Assembly (NCBI RefSeq): GCF_004127445.1
Contig: NZ_QEXM01000025.1
Coordinates: forward strand, 248,001 to 312,000
DNA: 64,000 bases
Direction of reading: 5' to 3'
Source of the DNA: Streptomyces alfalfae
GTDB taxonomy: Bacteria; Actinomycetota; Actinomycetes; Streptomycetales; Streptomycetaceae
The position numbers and the translations under genes were made by a program. Positions 42,284 to 50,443 of the stretch are shown piece by piece (positions within the stretch are counted from its first letter, which is position 1; the number at the start of each line of letters is the position of its first letter). The notes beneath the pieces are model-generated. The model was not told the DNA's origin, ran no database searches, and saw nothing but the letters and a program-made list of their open reading frames with translations.

Positions 42284-43228
42284 CTACGCGGTCAGCCGCT
42301 CCAGCTCGGCCTCGCGCTCGGCGACCTGGGCGAGCAGCTGTTCGGCGATCTCGTCGAGCAGCGCGTCCGGGTCGTCCGGAGCCAGCCGCAACATCCCGCC
42401 GATCGCGCTCTCCTCCAGCTCCTTGGCGAGCACCGTGAGCAGTTCCTTGCGCTGGGCGAGCCATTCGAGGCGCGCGTACAGCTCCTCGCTGCGCGTGAGC
42501 CGCAGCTCCTCCGGAACGGGCCCCGCCGCCCATTCCTCGGACAGCTCCCGCAGCAACGCCTCGTCACCTCGGGCGTACGCGGCGTTGACCCGGGTGATGA
42601 ACTCCTCGCGCCGCTGCCGCTCGCTCTCCTCCTGCGCCAGGTCGGGATGCGCCTTGCGGGCCAGCTCGCGGTAGAGCTTGCGGGCCTCCTCGCCGGGGCG
42701 CACGCGCTGCGGCGGCCGCACTGACTGGTCGGTGAGCATCGCGGCGGCCTCGGGGTAGAGCCCCTCGCTGTCCATCCAGCCGTGGAAGAGCTCCTCGACG
42801 CCCGGCATGGGCATCACCCGCGCCCGGGCCTCCTCCGCCTTGCGCACGTCCTCGGGATCGCCGGTGCGCTCGGCGGTCGCCTCGGCGATCCGTGCGTCCA
42901 GCTCGTCGAGACGGGCGTACATCGGGCCGAGCTTCTGGTGGTGCAGACGAGAGAAGTTCTCGACCTCCACCCGGAAGGTCTCCAACGCGATCTCATACTC
43001 GATCAACGCCTGCTCAGCGGCGTGCACAGCCCGCTCAAGCCGCGCCTCGGGCCGCTCGACCGGCTCCTGCGCAGTCTCACCGGTCTGCTCCCCGCGCTCC
43101 TGGGACCGTGCCCTGAGCCGTTCCTTGAGCTGGTCCTTGAGCCGCCCGTCGGCACCCAGCTGCCGCGCGCCCCCAGCGGGGGTCTCGGGCGTCTCGGGCT
43201 GCGTGGGCTCGGCTTCCGGCGTCGTCAC
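42284..43228 (-). CDS. J-domain-containing coiled-coil protein
   Basis: A 314-residue protein. A Pro/Glu-rich start and a long coiled-coil stretch (about 60-140, RLERAVHAAEQALIEYEIAL and on) precede a J-like segment. This contains H194-P-D196 in ELARKAHPDLAQEE followed by FITRVNAAYARGDEALLREL. The C-terminus is another Leu/Glu helix. The HPD motif suggests recruitment of DnaK. It is about 100 bp upstream of the rhodanese on the same strand. Confidence 0.85.
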   Translation of the reverse strand: MTTPEAEPTQPETPETPAGGARQLGADGRLKDQLKERLRARSQERGEQTGETAQEPVERPEARLERAVHAAEQALIEYEIALETFRVEVENFSRLHHQKLGPMYARLDELDARIAEATAERTGDPEDVRKAEEARARVMPMPGVEELFHGWMDSEGLYPEAAAMLTDQSVRPPQRVRPGEEARKLYRELARKAHPDLAQEESERQRREEFITRVNAAYARGDEALLRELSEEWAAGPVPEELRLTRSEELYARLEWLAQRKELLTVLAKELEESAIGGMLRLAPDDPDALLDEIAEQLLAQVAEREAELERLTA

Positions 43229-43270
43229 CCGTCCAGCCTAGGCCACGCGGCGACCCGGCCCCTCACACCC

Positions 43271-44890
43271 TCAGACCCCCGTCTCGGCCGCCACCCGCCC
43301 CTCCTTGATCGCCCGCACGAGCAGCGTGTGGTCCTGCTCCGTGCGGTCCGCGTAGGCCTTCGCGAAGCGGGTCATCGCCTCGTCGAGCTCGTCGTTCTTG
43401 CCGCAGTAGCCGGCGATGAGCCGGGGGTCCGCGCTGTGCGCGTGCGCGCGGGCCAGCAGGGCGCCTGTCATGCGGCCGTAGTCGTCCAGTTGGTCGGCGG
43501 ACAGGGCCACCGGATCCACGCTGCCCTTGCGGTTCCTGAACTGCCGCACCTGGTAAGGCAGTCCGTCCACCGTCGTCCAGCCGAGCAAGAAGTCACTGAC
43601 GACCTGCATCCGCTTCTGGCCGAGCACCACGCGATGCCCCTCGTGTGCCACCTCGGGCACCTTGAAGCCGGCCTCGGGCAGATGCGGGGCCAGCGCGGAA
43701 CTCCTCGCCTCCTTGACCTGGAGCACCAGCGGCTCGCCCCGGTGGTCGAGCAGCAGCACCACATAGGACCGCAGGCCGACGCTGCCGGTGCCCACGACGC
43801 GGAACGCCACGTCCTGTATCGCGTACCGCGCGAGCAGCGGAAGCCGGTCCTCCGTCAGCGTGCGCAGATACTCCCCCAGCGAGCCCGCCACGGCGGCGGC
43901 CTCCGCGTCCGGTATGCGCCGCAGCACCGGCGGGGCGTCGAGGAAACGCCGCCCCTCGGAGCCGTCGGCGCCGTCGACCCGCTCGGTCGCTTTGGCGGCG
44001 AAGCGGGCGCTCGTGTTCTGCCGGGCCTTCTCGGCGACCTTCTCCAGGGTGCCGAGGAGGTCGCGAGCGTCGGTGTGCGAGACCAACTCCTCGTCGGCGA
44101 TGGCGTTCCACGCGTCCAGGGCCGGCAGCTTGGCCAGCAGGCGCATGGTGCGGCGGTAGGCGCCGACGGCGTCCCGTGCGGCTGCCTCGCAGACGTCGTC
44201 GCTCACCCCGGCCTCCCGGCCCGCCAGCACCAGGGAGGCGGCGAGGCGCTTGACGTCCCATTCCCAGGGGCCGTGGGCCGTCTCGTCGAAGTCGTTCAGG
44301 TCGATGATGAGGCCGCCGCGCGCGTCTCCGTAGAGCCCGAAGTTCCCGGCGTGAGCGTCGCCGCAAATCTGCGCGCCTATGCCGGTGACCGGCCCGGCCG
44401 CCAGGTCGTACGCCATGAGTCCGGCCGAGCCGCGCAGGAAGGCGAACGGAGAAGCCGCCATCCTGCCCGTCCTGATCGGCGTGAGCTCCGGAAGCCTGCC
44501 GTGGTTCGTCTTCCGCACGGCGGTCACCGGGTCGGGCCGCCCGTCGCGCACGGTGAACTCCGCGTGCGCGCCGCGAGGCACCCGGCCTCGTATCGCCTTG
44601 CCCTCGCCCTTGGGCGACCGGGCTCCGGGCGCCGACCGCACGGGCCACTCCGCGAACCCCGGCACGCTCGGCAACCGCCCCACCCGCCGGCCCCGCTGAC
44701 CCCGCTGACCCCGCTGACCAGGGATCGCCTTCCCCGGAGCGTTCGCAACCGCCGCGCTCCCGCTCGCCCCGGGCCTGCCCGACCCGGGGTCCGACTCGGG
44801 CCCGCCCACCTCGGGGCCCGACTCCGGCCTGCCCGACTCGCCCCTACTCGTCGTCTCGGCCCTGCCCTCGGACCCGCCCTGCTTCGCCAT
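43271..44890 (-). CDS. DUF2252-family protein
   Basis: A 539-residue protein from ATG 44890; ATG 44983 is possible but lacks a ribosome site. The DUF2252 core begins near residue 105 (VPRGAHAEFTVRDGRPDPV), with FLRGSAGLMAYDLA, CGDAHAGNFGLYG, DLNDFDETAHGPWEWDVKRLAASL, and LGQKRMQVVSDFLLGW. The HAGNFG and DFDE segments look kinase-like (aminoglycoside phosphotransferase-type fold), but no activity is known. The first 100 residues are a Gly/Ser/Arg-rich disordered region. Confidence 0.88.
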   Translation of the reverse strand: MAKQGGSEGRAETTSRGESGRPESGPEVGGPESDPGSGRPGASGSAAVANAPGKAIPGQRGQRGQRGRRVGRLPSVPGFAEWPVRSAPGARSPKGEGKAIRGRVPRGAHAEFTVRDGRPDPVTAVRKTNHGRLPELTPIRTGRMAASPFAFLRGSAGLMAYDLAAGPVTGIGAQICGDAHAGNFGLYGDARGGLIIDLNDFDETAHGPWEWDVKRLAASLVLAGREAGVSDDVCEAAARDAVGAYRRTMRLLAKLPALDAWNAIADEELVSHTDARDLLGTLEKVAEKARQNTSARFAAKATERVDGADGSEGRRFLDAPPVLRRIPDAEAAAVAGSLGEYLRTLTEDRLPLLARYAIQDVAFRVVGTGSVGLRSYVVLLLDHRGEPLVLQVKEARSSALAPHLPEAGFKVPEVAHEGHRVVLGQKRMQVVSDFLLGWTTVDGLPYQVRQFRNRKGSVDPVALSADQLDDYGRMTGALLARAHAHSADPRLIAGYCGKNDELDEAMTRFAKAYADRTEQDHTLLVRAIKEGRVAAETGV

Positions 44891-44961
44891 GCCAACCGCC
44901 CCCGCCGATCGTCCGTCGACCTGGCTCGAAGGTACCGCCGAGCGCGGAAGGCCGTCAGAGC

Positions 44962-44970
44962 CTGTGGATA
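44962..44970 (-). promoter_or_regulatory. Perfect DnaA box (TTATCCACA on minus strand)
   Basis: TGTGGATAA is a perfect DnaA box, 71 bp upstream of the DUF2252 gene start codon. Confidence 0.55.
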
Positions 44971-45047
44971 ACTCGGGTGACATACATCACGGCACCGTAG
45001 AGGGGGCAGCGCGGAAGGCAGTCGAATGCCACCTGCGGGCACAAAAA

Positions 45048-45091
45048 GAAGCGGCCCCCTTCCGGATCTTCATCCGGAGGAGGGCCGCTTC
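45048..45091 (-). terminator. Rho-independent terminator of tRNA-Leu
   Basis: GAAGCGGCCC (45048-45057) pairs with GGGCCGCTTC (45082-45091), with an inner TCCGGA/TCCGGA pairing. On the minus strand the stem is followed by TTTTTGT. It starts 5 bp past the tRNA 3' end. Confidence 0.85.
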
Positions 45092-45095
45092 CTCA

Positions 45096-45182
45096 TGGTG
45101 CGCGAGGGGGGAGTTGAACCCCCACGCCCTTTCGGGCACTGGAACCTGAATCCAGCGCGTCTGCCTATTCCGCCACCCGCGC
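45096..45182 (-). tRNA. tRNA-Leu (anticodon CAG)
   Basis: An 87-nt tRNA including encoded CCA. The acceptor stem pairs GCGCGGG with CTCGCGC, the T arm is GGGGG-TTCAACT-CCCCC, and a long variable arm (TGCCCGAAAGGGCGT) marks a class II tRNA. The anticodon loop TTCAGGT gives CAG, decoding CUG, the major Leu codon in this genome. It is expressed away from the fhaA side. Confidence 0.95.
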
Positions 45183-45239
45183 ATGGGTGCTGTCTTTGGG
45201 TCTCTCGCCGTTTGCTGCGAGCGCCTGCCGACATCCAGA

Positions 45240-45269
45240 AGATTAGCACGCTGATCCGGGTGGATTCAC
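45240..45269 (-). promoter_or_regulatory. Likely tRNA-Leu promoter
   Basis: On the minus strand GTGAAT (45269-45264) and TAATCT (45245-45240) are separated by 18 bp. That leaves a leader of about 50 nt to the tRNA 5' end. The -10 is a good match, the -35 weak. Confidence 0.4.
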
Positions 45270-45400
45270 ATCCGTTCCGGGCGGGCACCCGCGGCAAGGA
45301 TCAGGCCGGCACGCAGCGGAGATCCGGCTCGCACCACGCCCGGCGGCACGCGCCGTCCTCGCCACGCCCGCCGAAAGATCAGCGTGAGATCCGCCCGCCC

Positions 45401-45456
45401 GACCACGACCACGACCACGCCCCAGCCACAGCCACAGCCACAGCCACAGCCACAGC
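45401..45456. repeat. 6-bp tandem repeats (GACCAC)3 and (AGCCAC)5
   Basis: Three GACCAC units (45401-45418) are followed by five perfect AGCCAC units (45424-45453). The tract is non-coding and shares the NNCCAC core, suggesting expansion from one unit. Confidence 0.8.
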
Positions 45457-45892
45457 AGCACCCTCTCCCTCTGCCTGCCCCCTGCCCCCCCTGGGCCTTC
45501 CCGCTCCCGCCCCTCATCTACACACGCACCGCCCCCGCCCTCCCCACTCCGCTCCCCGCCCCCAAGCCCTCCGGAAACCCGCAAGCGGAGGCCCGCGGAA
45601 GGGCGCGGGACCTGCTCCGCGGCCAGGTGCGGGACACTGACTCTGAGCCCCCTCTACGATCCCGGGTAAGAGAAAGCTCGAGCAGGCGTACCGAGCAGCT
45701 GCCCGGAAGGGTTCCGGGGCCGAAGATCAGGGTTTCGTCAGGGTCCTGGGAGGATCTTCCGGGCAGGTGCTGGGAGTTCTTGTGAGAGGCGACACTCGCC
45801 GACCGTGCGGACAGGGGGAACCAGCCGATTTCCCGGCGCGTGGATACGATCAGTAAGCAGTACCAGGATGACTACGACGGAGGAGGTGCCCC

Positions 45893-46798
45893 ATGGGAGT
45901 CCTGAAGAAGTTCGAACAGCGACTTGAAGGTCTGGTCAACGGCACCTTCGCCAAGGTGTTCAAGTCCGAGGTCCAGCCTGTCGAGATCGCCGGCGCCCTC
46001 CAGCGGGAGTGCGACAACAACGCCACGATCTGGAACCGCGAGCGGACCGTCGTCCCGAATGATTTCATCGTGGAGCTCAGCGCACCCGACTTCGAGCGTC
46101 TCAGCCCCTACTCCGGGCAGCTCGGCGACGAGCTCTCCGGCATGGTGCGCGACTACGCCAAGCAGCAGCGCTACAGCTTCATGGGCCCCATCAAGGTCCA
46201 CCTGGAGAAGGCCGAGGACCTCGACACCGGTCTGTACCGCGTGCGGAGCCGGACGCTCGCCTCCAGCACCTCCCAGGGTCCCGAGAGCCCCGCGGGCCCG
46301 GTGCCCGGCGGCCCCGCGGCCCCCGGTCGCGGTGCCGGCGGTGGCGCGGGCGGCGGTTATGGCTATCCGCAGCCGGCCTCCGGCGCTCCTGGTTCTCCCG
46401 GCGCCGGTGCTCCTCCGATGCCGGCGGCGCCGCCGCCCGGCGGGGGCCGCCCCGGCGGCCAGCCCCCGGTTCCGAGCAGGCCCGCGGGCCCCGGAGCCGG
46501 ACCACTCCCGGGCGCCCAGGTGCGGCGCTGGATCGAGATCAACGGCAATCGCCATCAGATCTCCCGCCCGACGCTGGTGCTGGGACGCAGCACCGACGCC
46601 GATGTGCGGATCGACGACCCCGGCGTATCGCGCCGGCACTGTGAGATCCGGACCGGAACGCCCTCGACGATCCAGGATCTCGGGTCTACCAACGGCATCG
46701 TGGTAGACGGGCAGCACACCACCCGCGCTACGCTCCGCGACGGCTCGCGGATCGTCGTGGGCCAAACCACCATCGTTTACCGGCAAGCCGAAGGGTGA
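45893..46798 (+). CDS. fhaA: FhaA: DUF3662 plus FHA domain protein
   Basis: A 301-residue protein. The N-terminal DUF3662 domain (residues 1-115: KKFEQRLEGLVNGTFAKVFKSEVQPVEIAGAL) is followed by a Gly/Pro-rich linker and an FHA domain at 215-301 (LVLGRSTDADVRIDDPGVSRRHCEI, LGSTNGIVVDG). FHA domains bind phosphothreonine, so this is a reader for the kinase encoded downstream. In mycobacteria FhaA binds MviN and CwsA. First gene of the division/cell-wall operon, with GGAGGAGG before ATG 45893. Confidence 0.95.
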   Translation: MGVLKKFEQRLEGLVNGTFAKVFKSEVQPVEIAGALQRECDNNATIWNRERTVVPNDFIVELSAPDFERLSPYSGQLGDELSGMVRDYAKQQRYSFMGPIKVHLEKAEDLDTGLYRVRSRTLASSTSQGPESPAGPVPGGPAAPGRGAGGGAGGGYGYPQPASGAPGSPGAGAPPMPAAPPPGGGRPGGQPPVPSRPAGPGAGPLPGAQVRRWIEINGNRHQISRPTLVLGRSTDADVRIDDPGVSRRHCEIRTGTPSTIQDLGSTNGIVVDGQHTTRATLRDGSRIVVGQTTIVYRQAEG

Positions 46799-46808
46799 AG
46801 CGGGGGCA

Positions 46809-47327
46809 ATGTCAGAGCTGACCCTGACGGTCATGCGGCTAGGTTTCCTGGCCGTTCTGTGGCTGTTCGTGATCGTGGCCGTCCAGGTCATCCGCAGCGA
46901 CCTGTTCGGAACGCGCGTCACGCAGCGCGGTTCGCGCCGCGAGCGGCCGCAGCAGGCCGCCCGCCAACAACAGCAGGCGGCACCACCGCCGCAGCGCCAG
47001 CAGCAGGGCGGTGGCGGACGTCAGCGCCGCGGCGCCCCCAGCAAGCTCGTCGTCTCCGAGGGCATCCTCGCCGGGACGACGGTCGCACTGCAGGGCCAGA
47101 CCATCACGCTGGGCCGTGCGCACGATTCCACGATCGTGCTGGACGACGACTACGCCTCCAGCAGGCATGCCAGGATCTACCCGGACCGTGACGGCCAGTG
47201 GATCGTCGAGGATCTCGGGTCCACCAACGGCACGTATCTGGACCGGACCCGACTCACCACCCCGACGCCCGTTCCGCTGGGCGCGCCGATCCGCATCGGC
47301 AAGACCGTCATCGAGCTGCGGAAGTAG
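46809..47327 (+). CDS. fhaB: FhaB/FipA-type membrane FHA protein
   Basis: A 172-residue protein. One N-terminal helix (VMRLGFLAVLWLFVIVAVQVI) is followed by a Gln/Arg-rich linker and an FHA domain (ITLGRAHDSTIVLDDDYASSRHARI, DLGSTNGTYLD). The same membrane-anchored organisation is found in the mycobacterial FipA, which links FtsZ and FtsQ to PknA signalling. It lies 10 bp after fhaA. Confidence 0.95.
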   Translation: MSELTLTVMRLGFLAVLWLFVIVAVQVIRSDLFGTRVTQRGSRRERPQQAARQQQQAAPPPQRQQQGGGGRQRRGAPSKLVVSEGILAGTTVALQGQTITLGRAHDSTIVLDDDYASSRHARIYPDRDGQWIVEDLGSTNGTYLDRTRLTTPTPVPLGAPIRIGKTVIELRK

Positions 47328-47414
47328 TACGACAATGAGCGAGCGGAGCGAGCGAGCCGAAGCGGCTGTCCAGGCACTGGACGCCGGCGCGCTCCCGACC
47401 GGAGGGTGGGCACC

Positions 47415-48998
47415 GTGCGGATGTACCCGGAGCCGACGGGCGAGGTGCGCATGAGTCTGTCTTTGCGCTTCGCCGCCGGATCGCACAAAGGCATGATCCG
47501 GGAGGGGAACGAGGACTCCGGTTACGCCGGTCCGCGCCTCCTCGCCATCGCCGACGGCATGGGGGGCCAGGCCGCGGGTGAGGTGGCGAGCTCCGAGGTC
47601 ATCTCGACGCTCGTCACGCTCGACGACGACGTGCCGGGCTCGGACATCCTGACGTCCCTCGGCACCGCGGTGCAGCGGGCCAACGACCAGCTGCGGCTGA
47701 TGGTCGAGGAGGACCCCCAGCTGGAGGGCATGGGGACGACCCTGACCGCCCTCCTGTGGACGGGGCAGCGCCTGGGCCTCGTACACGTCGGTGACTCGCG
47801 GGCGTACCTGCTGCGGGACGGGGTGCTCACGCAGATCACCCAGGACCACACCTGGGTGCAGCGGCTCGTCGACGAGGGCCGCATCACCGAGGAAGAGGCC
47901 ACGACCCATCCGCAGCGCTCCCTGCTGATGCGCGCGCTGGGCAGTGGTGATCACGTCGAGCCCGATCTGTCGATCCGCGAAGTCCGCGCCGGTGACCGCT
48001 ATTTGATCTGTTCGGACGGCCTCTCCGGGGTCGTCTCGCACCAGACCATGGAAGACACCCTCGCGTCCTACCAGGGCCCGCAGGAGACCGTGCAGGAGCT
48101 GATCCAGCTCGCGCTGCGCGGTGGCGGCCCCGACAACATCACGGTGATCGTCGCCGACGTCCTGGACATCGACAGCGGCGACACCCTCGCGGGCCAGCTC
48201 TCCGACACCCCGGTGGTGGTCGGCGCGGTCGCCGAGAACCAGCTCCAGTCGCAGGACGACGGCGCCATGCAGACGCCCGCCGGCCGTGCGTCGGGGCTCG
48301 GCCGCCCGGTGCCGCCGCAGCCTTCCGGCGGGGGCGGCTTCGGGCCTCCCGGCAGCGGCGACTCCGTGGGCTATGTGCCCGAGGGCAGCTTCGGCCCGTA
48401 TGACGACGACGACTTCGAGAAGCCGCGCGGCGGCCGCAAGTGGCTCAAGAGATCGTTCTATGTGGTGCTCGCCCTCGCCGTCATCGGCGGTGGTCTCTAC
48501 GGCGGCTATCGCTGGACGCAGACGCAGTACTACGTGGGGACGAAGGGCGAGCACATCGCGCTCTACCGGGGCATCGACCAGGACCTGGCCTGGGTCAGTC
48601 TGTCGAAGGTCGAGAAGGACCACCCCGAGATCGAACTCAAGTACCTGCCGCCCTACCAGCGCAAGCAGGTCGAGGCCACCATCCCCGGGGGCGACCGGGG
48701 CGAGGCCCAGGGCAAGATCGACGAGCTGGGCCTGCAGGCGTCCGCGTGCAAGAAGGACGCCGAGCGCCGCGAGGTCGAGCGCGAGAACAACGCCAAGACC
48801 GGCGAGGGAGAGGCGGGCGGCTCGACCGGGCTGCGCACGGCGCCGACCCCGGACCCGACCGACCCGTCCGGCACCACCGAGGACGGCAAGAACAGCACGA
48901 CCGACAAGAACAAGTCCAAGACCGCACCGACTCCCACACCCGGCCCCAGCCTCTCCGAGGATGAGCAGAAGCTGGTCCCGCTGTGCGGTAAGCAGTAA
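47415..48998 (+). CDS. pstP: PP2C-type Ser/Thr phosphatase (PstP)
   Basis: A 527-residue membrane phosphatase from GTG 47415 (GGAGG 9 nt before); GTG 47406, ATG 47421 and ATG 47451 are alternatives. PPM motifs: REGNEDSGY, LLAIADGMGGQAAGE, LGLVHVGDSRAYLLRDG, and the late GPDNITVIVADV for two metals. After the catalytic part (about 15-250) comes a Pro/Gly linker, a helix (SFYVVLALAVIGGGLYGGY) and an outer domain with a Thr/Pro-rich end. It should reverse phosphorylation by the operon's PASTA kinase. Confidence 0.94.
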   Translation: MRMYPEPTGEVRMSLSLRFAAGSHKGMIREGNEDSGYAGPRLLAIADGMGGQAAGEVASSEVISTLVTLDDDVPGSDILTSLGTAVQRANDQLRLMVEEDPQLEGMGTTLTALLWTGQRLGLVHVGDSRAYLLRDGVLTQITQDHTWVQRLVDEGRITEEEATTHPQRSLLMRALGSGDHVEPDLSIREVRAGDRYLICSDGLSGVVSHQTMEDTLASYQGPQETVQELIQLALRGGGPDNITVIVADVLDIDSGDTLAGQLSDTPVVVGAVAENQLQSQDDGAMQTPAGRASGLGRPVPPQPSGGGGFGPPGSGDSVGYVPEGSFGPYDDDDFEKPRGGRKWLKRSFYVVLALAVIGGGLYGGYRWTQTQYYVGTKGEHIALYRGIDQDLAWVSLSKVEKDHPEIELKYLPPYQRKQVEATIPGGDRGEAQGKIDELGLQASACKKDAERREVERENNAKTGEGEAGGSTGLRTAPTPDPTDPSGTTEDGKNSTTDKNKSKTAPTPTPGPSLSEDEQKLVPLCGKQ

Positions 48999-49024
48999 GC
49001 AGCCGTTGGGGGCCTCTGCACGCC

Positions 49025-50443
49025 ATGAGCAGTACTACACACACGTCGACGATCGGCGCGATCGGAGCGCCGAGTCGGCGCAACACCGAGCTCGCGCTGC
49101 TCGCGTTCGCGGTCGTCATCCCGCTGTTCGCCTACATGAACGTGGGTCTCGCCCTCACCGGTGAGGTACCCACCGGCATGCTCGGGTACGGGATGGGGCT
49201 CGGCCTGCTCGCAGGCGTCGGCCACATCGTCGTACGCAAGTTCGCCGCGTATGCGGACCCGTTGCTGCTGCCGTTGGCCACCGTGCTCAACGGTCTCGGC
49301 CTCGTGGTGATCTGGCGGCTCGACCAGTCGGAGAAGCTGCAGGCCCGCGCAGAAGCACAGTTCGGCGCCTTCAGCCCATCCGCGCCGAACCAGCTCATGT
49401 ACTCGGCGATCGGCATCGCGCTGTTCGTGGGCGTGCTGATCTTCCTGAAGGACCACCGCGTCCTTCAGCGCTACACGTACATCTCCATGGTCGGCGCGAT
49501 CGTCCTGCTGCTGCTGCCGCTCGTGCCGGGCCTCGGCGAGAACATCTTCGGCGCGAAGATCTGGATCCGGGTCGGCGGGTTCACCATCCAGCCCGGTGAG
49601 TTCGCGAAGATCGTCATCGCGATCTTCTTCGCCGGATACCTGATGGTGAAACGCGACGCGCTCGCTCTCGCCAGCCGCCGTTTCATGGGCCTGTACCTGC
49701 CACGCGGCCGCGACCTCGGCCCGATCATCGTCGTCTGGGCGACCTCGATCCTCATCCTGGTGTTCGAGACCGACCTCGGTACGTCGCTGCTGTTCTTCGG
49801 CATGTTCGTCGTGATGCTGTACGTCGCCACGGAGCGCACGAGCTGGATCGTCTTCGGTCTGCTGATGTCCGCCGTCGGCGCCGTCGGCGTGGCCTCGTTC
49901 GAGCCCCACGTACAGCAGCGCGTGGACGCCTGGCTGAACCCGTTCTCCGACGCGACCCTCCAGCAGACGGACCAGATCGCCCAGTCCCTCATGGCCTTCG
50001 GCTCCGGCGGTGTCCTCGGCACCGGCCTCGGCCAGGGCAACTCCGACCTCATCGGCTTCGCCGCCAACTCCGACTTCATCCTCGCCACCTTCGGCGAGGA
50101 GATGGGTCTGGCCGGCGTCATGGCGATCCTGCTGATCTACGGGCTGATCGTCGAGCGCGGTGTCCGCACGGCGCTCGCCGCCCGCGACCCGTTCGGCAAG
50201 CTTCTCGCGATCGGCCTCTCCGGAGCCTTCGCCATCCAGGTCTTCGTCGTCTCCGGCGGCGTCATGGGCCTCATCCCGCTGACCGGTATGACCATGCCCT
50301 TCCTGGCGTACGGCGGTTCCTCCGTGATCGCCAACTGGGCCCTGATCGGCATCCTGATCCGGATCAGCGACACCGCGCGCCGTCCCGCCCCGTCCCCCGC
50401 CCCGAACCCCGATGCTGAGATGACCCAGGTGGTCCGACCGTGA
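49025..50443 (+). CDS. rodA: SEDS-family peptidoglycan glycosyltransferase (FtsW/RodA)
   Basis: A 472-residue protein with at least ten hydrophobic helices. SEDS signature segments are GAKIWIRVGGFTIQPGEFAKI, LETDLGTSLLF-like (VFETDLGTSLLFFGMFV) and LPLTGMTMPFLAYGGSS-like (LIPLTGMTMPFLAYGGSSV). It polymerises lipid II and pairs with the class B PBP that follows. Stop overlaps the pbpA start as GTGA. FtsW and RodA cannot be told apart by eye; the gene order matches rodA of mycobacteria. Confidence 0.95.
   Translation: MSSTTHTSTIGAIGAPSRRNTELALLAFAVVIPLFAYMNVGLALTGEVPTGMLGYGMGLGLLAGVGHIVVRKFAAYADPLLLPLATVLNGLGLVVIWRLDQSEKLQARAEAQFGAFSPSAPNQLMYSAIGIALFVGVLIFLKDHRVLQRYTYISMVGAIVLLLLPLVPGLGENIFGAKIWIRVGGFTIQPGEFAKIVIAIFFAGYLMVKRDALALASRRFMGLYLPRGRDLGPIIVVWATSILILVFETDLGTSLLFFGMFVVMLYVATERTSWIVFGLLMSAVGAVGVASFEPHVQQRVDAWLNPFSDATLQQTDQIAQSLMAFGSGGVLGTGLGQGNSDLIGFAANSDFILATFGEEMGLAGVMAILLIYGLIVERGVRTALAARDPFGKLLAIGLSGAFAIQVFVVSGGVMGLIPLTGMTMPFLAYGGSSVIANWALIGILIRISDTARRPAPSPAPNPDAEMTQVVRP

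Larger units (their letters stand above)
45183..45892. other. 710-bp non-coding stretch between tRNA-Leu and fhaA
   Basis: No convincing gene is present; open frames here are low-complexity. It holds the tRNA-Leu promoter near 45240-45269, the 6-bp repeat tract at 45401-45456, and presumably the promoter and leader of the fhaA-to-pknB operon. The last 100 bp are less GC-rich and end in a GGAGGAGG ribosome site for fhaA. Confidence 0.6.

Noticed and set aside
45096..45182. tRNA-Leu or tRNA-Ala (62366-62438) as an integration site of a mobile element
   Set aside because: No integrase gene, no duplicated tRNA 3' end and no compositional shift were seen beside either tRNA.
45026..45640. Open frames of 113-204 codons on both strands near the hexamer repeats
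   Set aside because: They are low-complexity, overlap the tRNA-Leu or its terminator and have no ribosome site or domain.
47336..47400. Short frame beginning MSERSERAEAAVQ before the PP2C gene
   Set aside because: The GAGCGAGC-type repeat that gives it its sequence is common intergenic filler in Streptomyces, and the frame continues inside the phosphatase gene without a domain.
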